From Thermohalobaculum sp951813525 (GTDB lineage: Bacteria; Pseudomonadota; Alphaproteobacteria; Rhodobacterales; Rhodobacteraceae), in contig CATOTJ020000002.1 of NCBI GenBank assembly GCA_951813525.2, forward strand, positions 620,001-684,000: DNA of 64,000 nt, in the 5' to 3' direction. Both the position numbers and the translations under genes were made by a program. Below the pieces are notes generated by a model. That model was not told where the DNA came from. It did not search any database and saw only the letters and a program-made list of their open reading frames with translations. Every line of letters begins with the position of its first letter. Position 1 is the stretch's first letter. Below, in pieces: positions 32,472 to 41,005 of the stretch.

Positions 32472-33638
32472 TTACGCCTCCGTCTGTCGCAACTCCTGCT
32501 CGACCAGTGTTACCCAGAACGAGGCACCGGGCACCAAGAGTTCATCGTTGAAATCGTAATCCGCCGAGTGCAGCGGCTTTGTATGAGGACCCGTAGTGCC
32601 ATTGCCGACAAAGACGAAACAGCCCGGTCTTGCTTTGGCCATCTGGGCAAAATCTTCGGACGCCGGAACCGGGGTGCAGTCACGGTCGACATGGTCTTGC
32701 CCCGAAACCGTGGCGGCGGCAGTTGCGGCATTTGCAGCCGGGGCAGGGGCGTTCACCAGAACCTCGAAGATGGTTTCGTAGCTGACCGTCCCGGCGGCGC
32801 CATGGGCCAGGCAGATACCGTCAACGATCTGACGCATTTTCTGCTCGATCTGGGCATTGACCGGCCCGCTCATCGCCCGCGCGTCGCCGCGCAGCACAGC
32901 GTGGCCCGGCAGGACATTGCGTTGTCCGTCGGTTTCGATTTCCGTCACCGACACAACACCGCTGAGGCCCGGGTCTATTTTGCGCGAGATGATCGATTGC
33001 AGCGCCATCACGATTTCGGCGCTGACAAGGATGGCGTCGACACCCTTATGCGGCATGGCTGCGTGACCGCCTTGGCCCTGGATGTCGATTTCGAACAGTG
33101 CTTCGCTGGCCATGATCGTGCCCGTGCGTAAGGCGAAACTGCCGACCGGCATGTCCGGCATGTTGTGCATGCCGTAAACTTCGTCGACAGGAAAACGTTC
33201 GAACAGCCCATCTTTGATCATCGCGGGCGCGCCCATGCCGTGCTCTTCCGCCGGTTGGAAGATGAACGTCGCCCGGCCGGAAAAATCGCCATTCTCGGCC
33301 AATTGTTTCGCAGCGCCCAGCAGCATTGCCGTGTGGCCGTCATGGCCGCAAGCATGCATTACGCCATCATTCACCGACTTGTGGTCAAAACTGTTCCGCT
33401 CGTGGATCGGCAGGGCATCCATATCGGCCCGCAAGCCGATGGATCGTGTGCCGTTTCCGCGTTGAAGCACACCGACAACACCGGTGCCGCCTACGCCGGA
33501 ATGAACCTCCAGACCGAACTCGCCGAGCAATTCTGCGACGCGCGCGCTGGTGCGATGTTCATTAAACCCGAGCTCGGGATGGGCGTGAAGATCCCGTCTC
33601 AGTTGCACCATCATGTCTTGAACGGAATCGTTGATCAC
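32472..33638 (-). CDS. M20-family amidohydrolase (hippurate / IAA-amino acid hydrolase type)
   Basis: A 388-residue metallo-amidohydrolase that cleaves N-acyl amino acids or similar amides. Metal-ligand motifs are clear: GLRADMDALP (near 69-78), HACGHDGHTAML (near 94-105), the catalytic Glu pair in FQPAEEHGMG (near 128-137), and the late His in TKPLHSADYDF. The dimerisation lid domain lies about 180-290. It is encoded just before the creatinase-like protein with no gap, so both may process one nitrogen compound. It is not the AstE-like deacetylase of the ectoine pathway. No signal peptide. Confidence 0.9.
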   Translation of the reverse strand: MINDSVQDMMVQLRRDLHAHPELGFNEHRTSARVAELLGEFGLEVHSGVGGTGVVGVLQRGNGTRSIGLRADMDALPIHERNSFDHKSVNDGVMHACGHDGHTAMLLGAAKQLAENGDFSGRATFIFQPAEEHGMGAPAMIKDGLFERFPVDEVYGMHNMPDMPVGSFALRTGTIMASEALFEIDIQGQGGHAAMPHKGVDAILVSAEIVMALQSIISRKIDPGLSGVVSVTEIETDGQRNVLPGHAVLRGDARAMSGPVNAQIEQKMRQIVDGICLAHGAAGTVSYETIFEVLVNAPAPAANAATAAATVSGQDHVDRDCTPVPASEDFAQMAKARPGCFVFVGNGTTGPHTKPLHSADYDFNDELLVPGASFWVTLVEQELRQTEA

Positions 33639-33743
33639 AGCAGTGCCTCAAGGTGATGATTGATCCTCAACGCCTGCCACGTCGCCAGCCACCCATCAAG
33701 ACTGATCTCTGCGGCAGGCACGGCGATGTCCGCCCCGCTCAAA

Positions 33744-33769
33744 GCGCCGGGTGCCTTGGCCCCCGGTGC
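33744..33769 (-). terminator. Candidate terminator hairpin after aquaporin gene
   Basis: GCGCCGGGTGC (33744-33754) and GCCCCCGGTGC (33759-33769) can pair with a 4-nt loop, one G-T pair and one mismatch. It lies about 33 bp after the aqpZ stop on the minus strand. No strong T-run follows, so confidence is limited. The rest of the 163-bp gap to the amidohydrolase holds nothing I recognise. Confidence 0.4.
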
Positions 33770-33801
33770 CTTCGTTGCTGATGTGGGCGTTCGATGCCGG
33801 G

Positions 33802-34491
33802 TCAGTTGGACCGCGACGTCAATCCCGTCTTGAACAGCAAACCTGCAATTGCGCCGCCGATCAGAGGAGCGACGATGAAGAGCCAGAGTTGTCCCACCGC
33901 GGTGCCGCCGACAAAGATTGCCGGACCGATGGACCGGGCTGGGTTAACCGACGTGCCGGTGATCGGAATGCCGACAAGGTGGATCATCACAAGCGTCAGC
34001 CCGATCGCCAGCCCGGCAAAAGCCGTGGTCGCGGTTTCGTCCTGCGTGACACCCAGGATAACGGTCACGAACAATGCCGTCGCGATCACTTCGAACAGCA
34101 GGGCCGCGGTCATACTGAATTCGCCGAGATACCCTTCGCCCCAGCCGTTCTGGCCGAGGCCAGCCGTTGCAATATCATGCCCCGCCAACTTTCCGGTTGC
34201 GATGGAATAGATCACGCCGGCTGCCGTAATCGCGCCAACGATTTGGCCGACCACATAGCCGACAAAATCAACGGGCGTCATTTTGCCCGCGACCAGCACA
34301 CCAATCGACACTGCCGGATTAAGATGGGCGCCCGAGATATGACCGAGCGAATAGGCCACTGCCACGATCGATATTCCGAACGCGAAGCTGATGCCGACAT
34401 AGCCGATATCGCCGCCTGCCAGGACTGCGCTGCCGACACCGAAGAAAACGAGAGTGAAAGTGCCGATCGCCTCGGCCAGGTATTTTTTCAT
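33802..34491 (-). CDS. aqpZ: Aquaporin Z
   Basis: A 229-residue water channel of the inner membrane with six spans and two half-helices. The two NPA boxes are at Asn58-Ala60 (HLNPAV) and Asn183-Ala185 (SVNPAR). The selectivity-filter residues His171, Thr180 and Arg186 match water-specific AqpZ, as does Phe in the first-half filter position (about 38). Length equals that of E. coli AqpZ. The start at 34491 follows GGAGCG and agrees with MKKYLAEAIGTFTLVFFG. An open frame further upstream is not needed. It is divergent from katG across a 330-bp control region. Confidence 0.94.
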   Translation of the reverse strand: MKKYLAEAIGTFTLVFFGVGSAVLAGGDIGYVGISFAFGISIVAVAYSLGHISGAHLNPAVSIGVLVAGKMTPVDFVGYVVGQIVGAITAAGVIYSIATGKLAGHDIATAGLGQNGWGEGYLGEFSMTAALLFEVIATALFVTVILGVTQDETATTAFAGLAIGLTLVMIHLVGIPITGTSVNPARSIGPAIFVGGTAVGQLWLFIVAPLIGGAIAGLLFKTGLTSRSN

Positions 34492-34821
34492 GGTACGCTC
34501 CATAAGCGAGCGCCCCCAACCTCGGGCCTGCGTATACGTCAGAACGTCGTCGAAGTGTAGAGCAAAACAGATGAGCATGATTGCCGCAGATTTGTGAGTG
34601 CGGACGGGCTGATCCGGTAGAAGAACGGCAGGATCGCAACTTCTGCATCGATGCCAATGCGGCGCGCACCTGATTTTTAGATCGCCATACGGAAAAGTTA
34701 CAAAACCATCGCAAAGCAACTTTCACTGGCCACGCGGACTCGCTAGTTTCGAAACGTTCTAAATATCACCGGTCGGCAAAGCCGACACGACACTGCAGGC
34801 AAGTGAATAGGGAGAGACAAT
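34492..34821. other. 330-bp divergent region between aqpZ and katG
   Basis: No convincing gene. Near katG it carries an Irr-type box (34747-34763) and a small GTCGGC/GCCGAC hairpin with a 3-nt loop (34772-34786) that would sit in the katG leader. GGGAGAG lies just before the katG ATG. The part from 34492 to 34740 shows no recognisable site. Confidence 0.6.
34747..34763. promoter_or_regulatory. Iron control element (Irr box) upstream of katG
   Basis: TTTCGAA-ACG-TTCTAAA matches the known alphaproteobacterial Irr/ICE consensus TTTAGAA-N3-TTCTAAA at 13 of 14 defined positions. It is centred 67 bp before the katG ATG. Irr is the heme- and iron-responsive Fur-family regulator of this bacterial group, and KatG is a heme enzyme, so control is plausible. 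Confidence 0.65.
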
Positions 34822-37005
34822 ATGGACGGCGGCGGAAAGTGCCCGGTGGGCCAGCACACGACGGTAGGCTTTATGTCCAACCGGGACTGGTGGCCAAACA
34901 AGTTGAATCTGAAGATCCTGCACCAGCACTCTGCCAAGAGCGATCCGATGGATCCGGATTTCAACTATGCCGAAGAGTTCAAAAAACTGGACCTGAAGGC
35001 GTTGAAGGAAGACCTCTACGCCCTGATGACTGACAGCCAGGACTGGTGGCCCGCCGACTATGGACACTATGGCCCACTGTTCATCCGAATGGCTTGGCAC
35101 AGCGCCGGGACCTATCGAACCGGCGATGGCCGCGGCGGCGGTGGCACCGGCTCGCAGCGATTTGCGCCGCTGAACAGCTGGCCGGACAACGGCAATCTGG
35201 ACAAGGCCCGCATGCTGCTGTGGCCGATCAAAAAGAAATACGGGAAAATGATTTCCTGGGCCGACCTGATGATCCTGGCCGGAAACTGCGCCATCGAATC
35301 GATGGGCGGCAAGACTTTCGGCTTTGCCGGTGGCCGCCCGGATATCTGGGAGCCGGAAGAAGACATCTATTGGGGAGCGGAAGATACCTGGCTGGGCGAT
35401 AGCCGTTATTCAGGCAAGCGCGATCTCGAAAACCCGCTGGCTGCCGTGCAGATGGGCCTGATTTATGTGAACCCGGAAGGGCCGAACGGAACACCCGATC
35501 CGCTGGCGTCGGCCAAAGATATCCGCGAGACATTTGCGCGGATGGCGATGGACGACGAAGAAACCGTTGCGCTGACCGCAGGCGGCCACACGTTCGGCAA
35601 GGCCCATGGTGCGGGCAACCCGAATAAAGTCGGCGCCGAGCCGGAAGGCGCACCGATCGAGGCGCAGGGTCTGGGTTGGTTGTCCAAGCACAAGAGCGGG
35701 CTTGGCAAGGATGCGATCACATCCGGTATTGAAGGCCCGTGGACCCCGAACCCGACACAGTGGGACAATGGCTATTTCGATGTCCTGCTCGGCTATGAGT
35801 GGGAGCTGACCAAAAGTCCCGCCGGTGCGAACCAGTGGCAGCCCAAAGACCTGAAGAAGGAAGATCACGCGCCGCAGGTCGACGGGTCGGGCAAGAAGGT
35901 CAAAATCATGATGACCACGGCTGACATGGCCATGCGCATGGATCCCAAATACGCCAAGATCTCGAAACGGTTTCACAAGAACCCCAAGGCGTTCGCCGAT
36001 GCTTTTGCGCGCGCGTGGTTCAAACTGACCCACCGCGATATGGGTCCGAAGACCCGGTATCTGGGACCCGAAGTGCCGAAGGAAGACCTGATCTGGCAGG
36101 ATCCGATCCCGGCGCCTAAGGGCAAGGCGATCGGGGCTGGCGATGTTCGCAGCTTGAAGAAGGAGATCATGGACAGCGGGCTGTCGATCTCGGATCTGGT
36201 GCGGACTGCTTGGGCCTCGGCGTCCACTTTCCGCGGGTCGGACATGCGGGGCGGCGCCAATGGTGCCCGGATCGCGCTGGCGCCGATGAAGGATTGGAAC
36301 GTCAACGAGCCGAAAAAGCTGGGCAAAGTGCTGCGTAAGCTGAAGGCCGTTCGCAAGGCGTTCAACGATGCGCAAACCGGTGACAAACAGGTGTCACTGG
36401 CGGATCTGATCGTGCTGGGCGGCTGTGCGGCGGTGGAAGCTGCGGCCAAGGCCGCCAAGGTCAGCGTCAAGGTGCCGTTCACGCCGGGGCGCGGCGATGC
36501 AACGGCCCGCCAGACTGACGAGGACAGCATCGCGGTGCTGGAGCCTGCGGCGGATGGTTTCCGCAACTACCTGGGCGGCAAGTACGCGGTCACGGCGGAA
36601 GAGCTGATACTGGACCGGGCGCAACTGATGACCCTGACGGCGCCGGAGATGACAGCGTTGATTGGTGGCCTGCGCGTTCTTGGTGCGAACCATGACGATT
36701 CGGCGGACGGCGTATTCACCGACCGGGTTGGTGTTCTGTCCAACGACTTCTTCGCGAACCTGCTGGATCTGGGCATCGAGTGGAAGGCGCTGGACAAGCA
36801 GGAGCACCGCTTCGAAGGCAAGGACCGGGCGACCGGAGTGGTCAAATGGACCGCGACTCGGGCTGACCTGATCTTTGGTTCGAATTCGCAGTTGCGGGCG
36901 CTGGCCGAGATCTACGGATCGGACGATGGCATAAAGGCATTCGTCAACGACTTTGTCGCCGCATGGGACAAGGTGATGATGGCGGACCGGTTCGATCTGA
37001 CCTGA
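34822..37005 (+). CDS. katG: Catalase-peroxidase
   Basis: A 727-residue heme catalase-peroxidase that removes hydrogen peroxide. The distal Arg89, Trp92 and His93 are in IRMAWHSAG, and the proximal heme ligand His256 is in AGGHTFGKAHGAG. The residues of the Met-Tyr-Trp adduct needed for catalase activity are all there: Trp92, Tyr215 (GLIYVNPEG) and Met241 (RMAMDDE). The C-terminal half is the usual inactive repeat domain. No signal peptide, so it is cytoplasmic. A likely Irr box lies upstream; no oxyR gene is adjacent. The ATG follows GGGAGAGACAAT. Confidence 0.97.
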   Translation: MDGGGKCPVGQHTTVGFMSNRDWWPNKLNLKILHQHSAKSDPMDPDFNYAEEFKKLDLKALKEDLYALMTDSQDWWPADYGHYGPLFIRMAWHSAGTYRTGDGRGGGGTGSQRFAPLNSWPDNGNLDKARMLLWPIKKKYGKMISWADLMILAGNCAIESMGGKTFGFAGGRPDIWEPEEDIYWGAEDTWLGDSRYSGKRDLENPLAAVQMGLIYVNPEGPNGTPDPLASAKDIRETFARMAMDDEETVALTAGGHTFGKAHGAGNPNKVGAEPEGAPIEAQGLGWLSKHKSGLGKDAITSGIEGPWTPNPTQWDNGYFDVLLGYEWELTKSPAGANQWQPKDLKKEDHAPQVDGSGKKVKIMMTTADMAMRMDPKYAKISKRFHKNPKAFADAFARAWFKLTHRDMGPKTRYLGPEVPKEDLIWQDPIPAPKGKAIGAGDVRSLKKEIMDSGLSISDLVRTAWASASTFRGSDMRGGANGARIALAPMKDWNVNEPKKLGKVLRKLKAVRKAFNDAQTGDKQVSLADLIVLGGCAAVEAAAKAAKVSVKVPFTPGRGDATARQTDEDSIAVLEPAADGFRNYLGGKYAVTAEELILDRAQLMTLTAPEMTALIGGLRVLGANHDDSADGVFTDRVGVLSNDFFANLLDLGIEWKALDKQEHRFEGKDRATGVVKWTATRADLIFGSNSQLRALAEIYGSDDGIKAFVNDFVAAWDKVMMADRFDLT

Positions 37006-37047
37006 ACCAGAAGATACTCCGGGCGATCCTTGATTGGGCCGCCCGGC

Positions 37048-37077
37048 AAAAAAAGGGGCGCGGTCATTTCCGCGCCC
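37048..37077 (-). terminator. Strong Rho-independent terminator, mainly for the minus strand
   Basis: GGGCGCGG (37056-37063) and CCGCGCCC (37070-37077) form a perfect 8-bp stem with a 6-nt loop. On the minus strand it is followed by seven T (the A-run 37048-37054), so it ends the DUF4453 gene. On the plus strand it may also end katG, 50 bp after its stop, though only a weak T-tract (TTAAT) follows. Confidence 0.8.
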
Positions 37078-37106
37078 TTAATCGTTTGTCAGCTTTGGCT
37101 TTGAAC

Positions 37107-37664
37107 TTATCCGGCCCATTGGCGGCAGCTGCGCTCGTTCGTTTTGAAGTTCAACCAGCCAGAGCCTTTCACCCGGCCCCAGTCTTCAGTCTGGATGATA
37201 ACGTAGTCCCAACCGCCAACTGCCCAGTGGCTGAAAAGCAGGTTATCGCCAGGCTGAATCTGGCTGACCACCGGCGAAGAGGAATCCCGGCCTGCATAAA
37301 GCGCGGTCGGTGCTTCCCGCCAGCCGATGCAACCGCTTTCATGCTCGTCGGCAACGGGCAAATCTTCCAGCCGCCACCGAATTTTGATGTCTGGAAGGTC
37401 AAGGCTGCGTTTCTTGGTGTTCACCTTGCAGCCGACAATCTTTTCCTGCTCCAGCAGTTGATTGACCAGGCGCTGCGACCGGCGGTCGAGCTTGACCGAT
37501 TTTCCGGTGCAATCCGAATTGTCGAAGATCGCTTTTCCAAGGTTCGAGCCAAAGCAGTACCCGGCCCGGTCCATGACCAGGTTTCGGGTAAACCAGAGAT
37601 CGTCGCAAACCTCGGCCATGGCGGGTGTCGCAACGAGAGAGATCAGAAAAATAAGATATCGCAT
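37107..37664 (-). CDS. Secreted YARHG/DUF4453-domain protein
   Basis: A 185-residue exported protein. The signal peptide is MRYLIFLISLVATPAMA, with cleavage after AMA at about residue 17. A YARHG-like segment follows (CDDLWFTRNLVMDRAGYCF), then an SH3-like C-terminal part (LYAGRDSSSPVVSQIQPGD ... GSGWLNF) as seen in DUF4453 proteins of Rhodobacterales. Several Cys suggest disulfides in the periplasm. Function is not known; SH3-like folds of this kind often bind cell-wall peptides. The start at 37664 was chosen because it begins the signal peptide; the longer open frame upstream lacks one. Confidence 0.8.
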   Translation of the reverse strand: MRYLIFLISLVATPAMAEVCDDLWFTRNLVMDRAGYCFGSNLGKAIFDNSDCTGKSVKLDRRSQRLVNQLLEQEKIVGCKVNTKKRSLDLPDIKIRWRLEDLPVADEHESGCIGWREAPTALYAGRDSSSPVVSQIQPGDNLLFSHWAVGGWDYVIIQTEDWGRVKGSGWLNFKTNERSCRQWAG

Positions 37665-37784
37665 GGGCCAATGGTGAGGGGTTTGACCAGACGGGTCAAG
37701 ATGCCGGTGCGCTGATTGCTGGCGTTCGATCCGCAACCCATGCAATCTGTGTTGCAACGACATCGGGACTGCAAGGCAGCGGAA

Positions 37785-38726
37785 ATGACAGATCATGTAT
37801 TGGCCGCAGGTGTTGAAACCTGCCACTGGGGGTTTTTCGAGGCCGCGCTGGATCCGGTTCTGACGGTTGCGCGAGGCGACCAGGTCACGATTGATACAGT
37901 CTCGGGCGGCCCGGACGTTTTACCGCCGGACGGGTTTCATGTGCCCCCGGAATTGCTTGAAATCCACGAGCGGTCCGAACGCCAGGTCCCCGGTCACATC
38001 CTGACTGGTCCGGTGGCGGTGGACGGCGCGGAACCAGGGGACATTCTGGTCGTCGAGGTCGAGCACATCGAGCTGCGGCAGGATTGGGGTTACAATTTTC
38101 ACCGCCCATTGTCCGGGACACTGCCGAACGATTTTCCGTATCGCCATGATGTGAACATCCCGCTCGACCGGCAGCGGATGACGGGGCGCATGCCCTGGGG
38201 GCTGGATCTGCCATTGGCGCCGTTCTTTGGTGTGATGGGCACAGCGCCGCCGCCGGAATGGGGGCGGATTACATCACTGGTTCCGCGTGCGATGGGCGGC
38301 AATCTGGATTGCAAGGAATTGGGTGCGGGCGCGGTTCTCTACCTGCCGGTCTTTGTGCCCGGCGCGATGTTTTCCTGCGGTGACGGCCACGGCGTTCAAG
38401 GCGATGGCGAGGTCAATGTTACCGCGATCGAAACGGCATTGCGCGGCAGGTTCCGTTTCGATGTTTTGAAGGATCCGGGATTTTCAACTTTGCGGGCCGA
38501 AACCGAAGTGCATCTGATCACACTGGCGGTCGATCCGGACCTGGATCGTTGTGCCGAAACGGCTCTGCGCGACATGATCGAATGGCTTGGCGTGGTTGCG
38601 GGGCTGTCGCGGGATCACGCCTACATGCTGTGCTCGCTTGCCGCGGATCTGAGGATTACGCAAACTGTCAACGGCTCGAAAGGTGTTCACTGTATGATTG
38701 GACGCGATGTTGTTGGGCAAGGATAG
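37785..38726 (+). CDS. Acetamidase/formamidase family protein
   Basis: A 313-residue member of the FmdA/AmdA family, zinc-dependent hydrolases that release ammonia from formamide, acetamide or related small amides. Landmarks: GDQVTIDTVSGGPD (near 34-47), GHILTGPVAVDGAEPGD (near 75-91), MGGNLDCKELGAGAVLYLPV (near 180-199), and GDGHGVQGDGEVNVTAIET (near 207-225), which holds conserved metal or active-site residues of the family. It is a cytoplasmic enzyme that fits the nitrogen-scavenging tone of the region. The start at 37785 (MTDHVLAAG) agrees with family length; the frame is open 23 codons upstream. Confidence 0.87.
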   Translation: MTDHVLAAGVETCHWGFFEAALDPVLTVARGDQVTIDTVSGGPDVLPPDGFHVPPELLEIHERSERQVPGHILTGPVAVDGAEPGDILVVEVEHIELRQDWGYNFHRPLSGTLPNDFPYRHDVNIPLDRQRMTGRMPWGLDLPLAPFFGVMGTAPPPEWGRITSLVPRAMGGNLDCKELGAGAVLYLPVFVPGAMFSCGDGHGVQGDGEVNVTAIETALRGRFRFDVLKDPGFSTLRAETEVHLITLAVDPDLDRCAETALRDMIEWLGVVAGLSRDHAYMLCSLAADLRITQTVNGSKGVHCMIGRDVVGQG

Positions 38727-38751
38727 CGGCGCCGTCCGTTCGCATTAAATT

Positions 38752-38763
38752 CAGCGCGCGCTG
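38752..38763. promoter_or_regulatory. 12-bp palindrome before mtnA
   Basis: CAGCGCGCGCTG is a perfect palindrome flanked by A+T-rich tracts (ATTAAAT and AATTAATTTAT) in the 105-bp gap between the amidase gene and mtnA. It could be an operator near an mtnA promoter; alternating G/C palindromes also occur by chance in such DNA. Confidence 0.3.
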
Positions 38764-38831
38764 CAATTAATTTATGCGCAATGGGGCAGGGGGCCTGGCG
38801 TACTCTGGGTCGTGCAAAACAGGAGGCTGAC

Positions 38832-39920
38832 GTGAAAGTTGCAGGCAAACCCTGGCGCCCGATTTGGGCCGAGGCGGACGGTAAAGTGGGTATCATCGAT
38901 CAGACCCGCTTGCCGTTTGAATTTGTGACGACCACGCTGACCAGCGAAGCCCACGCAGCCCGGGCGATCCGCGACATGCAGGTCCGCGGCGCGCCGTTGA
39001 TCGGTGCGACGGCGGGCTATGGGTTGGCCCTGGCGATGGCCGAAGACCCGAGCAGTGAAAATCTGGCCGCCGCCTGCGCACGATTGGCGGCGACCCGGCC
39101 AACGGCGGTTAATCTTCGCTGGGCGCTGGACGACGTATCCGGGCGTTTGTCAGCGCTGGCGCCCAGCGACCGGGCTGCCGCTGCGCTGACCCGCGCTGGC
39201 GAGATTGTCGAAGAAGATGTCGAGATCAACCGCCGGATCGGGGCCAATGGTTTGACATTGTTGCAACAGATCGCTGCGCAAAAAGGCCGGGTGCAGATTC
39301 TGACCCACTGCAATGCCGGGTGGCTCGCGACCTGTGACTGGGGCACGGCGACATCACCCATCTATCAGGCCCTTGACGCCGGGATTGATGTGCATGTCTG
39401 GGTCGACGAGACGCGGCCGCGAAATCAAGGCGGACATCTGACGGCGTGGGAACTGCATCAACATGGCGTGCCGCATACGGTGATCGTCGACAATGCGGGC
39501 GGTCATCTGATGCAGCACGGCGAGGTCGATATCTGTCTGGTCGGCACCGACCGGACGACCCGGGCGGGCGATGTCTGCAACAAAATCGGCACCTATCTGA
39601 AGGCGCTGGCCGCCGCCGACAATGACGTTCCTTTCTATGTTTGTCTGCCCAGCCCGACGATTGACTGGTCTGTGCGCGACGGTTTGACCGGAATCCCCAT
39701 CGAGGAGCGGGCCGAGGCCGAGGTCACCGACATGGCGGGGGTTCTGCCGGATGGGACTGTCGTTCGTTCGCGCGTTGTCTCGCCCGGCTCGCCCGCGGCA
39801 AATCCGGCCTTTGACGTGACGCCCGCGCGGATGGTCACCGGCCTGATCACCGAGCGCGGCATCGCAGCGGCATCAGAGGCGGGACTATCGGCTTTGTTCC
39901 CGGAACGCGCCGCCGCATAG
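38832..39920 (+). CDS. mtnA: S-methyl-5-thioribose-1-phosphate isomerase
   Basis: A 362-residue isomerase of the methionine salvage pathway, converting methylthioribose-1-phosphate to methylthioribulose-1-phosphate. It has the eIF2B-like fold: RDMQVRGAPLIGATAGYGLA (near 50-69) binds phosphate, the catalytic Cys is in LTHCNAGWLAT (near 158-168), and the catalytic Asp is in VGTDRTTRAGDVCNKIGTY (near 236-254). The start is GTG at 38832, set by AGGAGG ending 5 nt before it. Other salvage genes are not next to it. A ribose-1,5-bisphosphate isomerase role is less likely because of the MtnA-type Cys and Asp context. Confidence 0.94.
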   Translation: MKVAGKPWRPIWAEADGKVGIIDQTRLPFEFVTTTLTSEAHAARAIRDMQVRGAPLIGATAGYGLALAMAEDPSSENLAAACARLAATRPTAVNLRWALDDVSGRLSALAPSDRAAAALTRAGEIVEEDVEINRRIGANGLTLLQQIAAQKGRVQILTHCNAGWLATCDWGTATSPIYQALDAGIDVHVWVDETRPRNQGGHLTAWELHQHGVPHTVIVDNAGGHLMQHGEVDICLVGTDRTTRAGDVCNKIGTYLKALAAADNDVPFYVCLPSPTIDWSVRDGLTGIPIEERAEAEVTDMAGVLPDGTVVRSRVVSPGSPAANPAFDVTPARMVTGLITERGIAAASEAGLSALFPERAAA

Positions 39921-40012
39921 CATGACTGCGCGTCGCTGCCCTCCTTCGCAAACGCTATGGAAAGCGCTATATGCGTGGCAGGGCGATATCCGCCCTTTGC
40001 CAAGGGGCGAGC

Positions 40013-40969
40013 ATGACCGCACGTGATCTGACCGACAAAGCACAGCGCCACCCGGAAAAGGCGCACCGCACCGACAACCCCAGCCCGCGCAAACCGCCGT
40101 GGATCAGGGTCAAGGCACCGACATCCCGCGGGTTTTTTGAGACCTCGAACATTATCAAGGAACACGGTCTGGCAACGGTGTGCCAGGAAGCAGGGTGTCC
40201 GAATGTGGGCGAATGCTGGGCGCAAGGTCACGCCACCATGATGATCATGGGCGAGATCTGCACCCGCGGTTGCACGTTCTGCAATGTCGCGACCGGAAAA
40301 CCGCAGGTTTTGGATGCTTTCGAGCCCGGACGTGTGGCGCAGGCTGTCGAAAAGCTCGGACTGAACCATGTGGTCGTCACATCGGTGGATCGCGACGACC
40401 TGGCCGATGGCGGGGCCGAACATTTCGCCCAGACCATTCGTGCGATCCGGCGCAAGACCCCGGCGACAACGATTGAAATTCTGACCCCGGATTTCCTGAA
40501 ATGTGCGCCAGAGGTGCTGAAGGCCGTGGTTGACGCGAAACCCGATGTCTTCAATCACAATCTGGAGACGGTGCCAGGCCTCTATCCAGAGGTTCGCCCC
40601 GGTGCGCGGTATTTCCATTCACTGCGCCTTTTGCAGCGGGTCAAGGAACTGGACCCGGCGATGTTCACAAAGTCCGGGATTATGGTCGGGCTGGGCGAAG
40701 ATCGTCAGTCCATTCACCAGGTCATGGACGATATGCGCGCCGCCGACGTGGATTTCCTGACCATCGGTCAGTATCTGCAGCCAAGCGCAAAACATCACGC
40801 CGTCGATCGCTATGTCACGCCCGAGGAGTTCGGCGCCTATGAGAAAGCGGCGCGTGCCAAGGGCTTCTTGATGGTCTCGTCATCGCCGCTGACGCGGTCC
40901 AGTTATCACGCTGGTGACGATTTCCAGCGTTTGCGCGCTGCGCGCCTTGAAAGACTGGGCAACGCCTGA
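40013..40969 (+). CDS. lipA: Lipoyl synthase
   Basis: A 318-residue radical SAM enzyme that inserts two sulfurs into protein-bound octanoyl chains to make lipoyl groups for pyruvate and 2-oxoglutarate dehydrogenases and glycine cleavage. The auxiliary cluster ligands are Cys57, Cys62 and Cys68 (VCQEAGCPNVGEC), with the C-terminal Ser in SSPLTRSSYHAGDD as fourth ligand. The radical SAM CxxxCxxC is Cys83, Cys87 and Cys90 (CTRGCTFC). The ATG at 40013 follows AAGGGGCGAG; the frame is open slightly further upstream. It lies between mtnA and a Sel1 protein, not next to lipB. Confidence 0.97.
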   Translation: MTARDLTDKAQRHPEKAHRTDNPSPRKPPWIRVKAPTSRGFFETSNIIKEHGLATVCQEAGCPNVGECWAQGHATMMIMGEICTRGCTFCNVATGKPQVLDAFEPGRVAQAVEKLGLNHVVVTSVDRDDLADGGAEHFAQTIRAIRRKTPATTIEILTPDFLKCAPEVLKAVVDAKPDVFNHNLETVPGLYPEVRPGARYFHSLRLLQRVKELDPAMFTKSGIMVGLGEDRQSIHQVMDDMRAADVDFLTIGQYLQPSAKHHAVDRYVTPEEFGAYEKAARAKGFLMVSSSPLTRSSYHAGDDFQRLRAARLERLGNA

Positions 40970-41005
40970 GAGACTCGCCGCATCATCTCTTCAGGAGTAA
41001 TTCGA

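Noticed and set aside
31806..33131. A 441-residue plus-strand frame
   Set aside because: Antisense to the M24 and M20 genes, which have clear family motifs; no motif in this frame.
31326..33638. Ectoine degradation genes doeA-doeB
   Set aside because: The M24 member is ectoine-hydrolase-like in its lost metal ligands, but the M20 protein is hippurate-hydrolase type and not the AstE-like deacetylase; no other ectoine genes are present.
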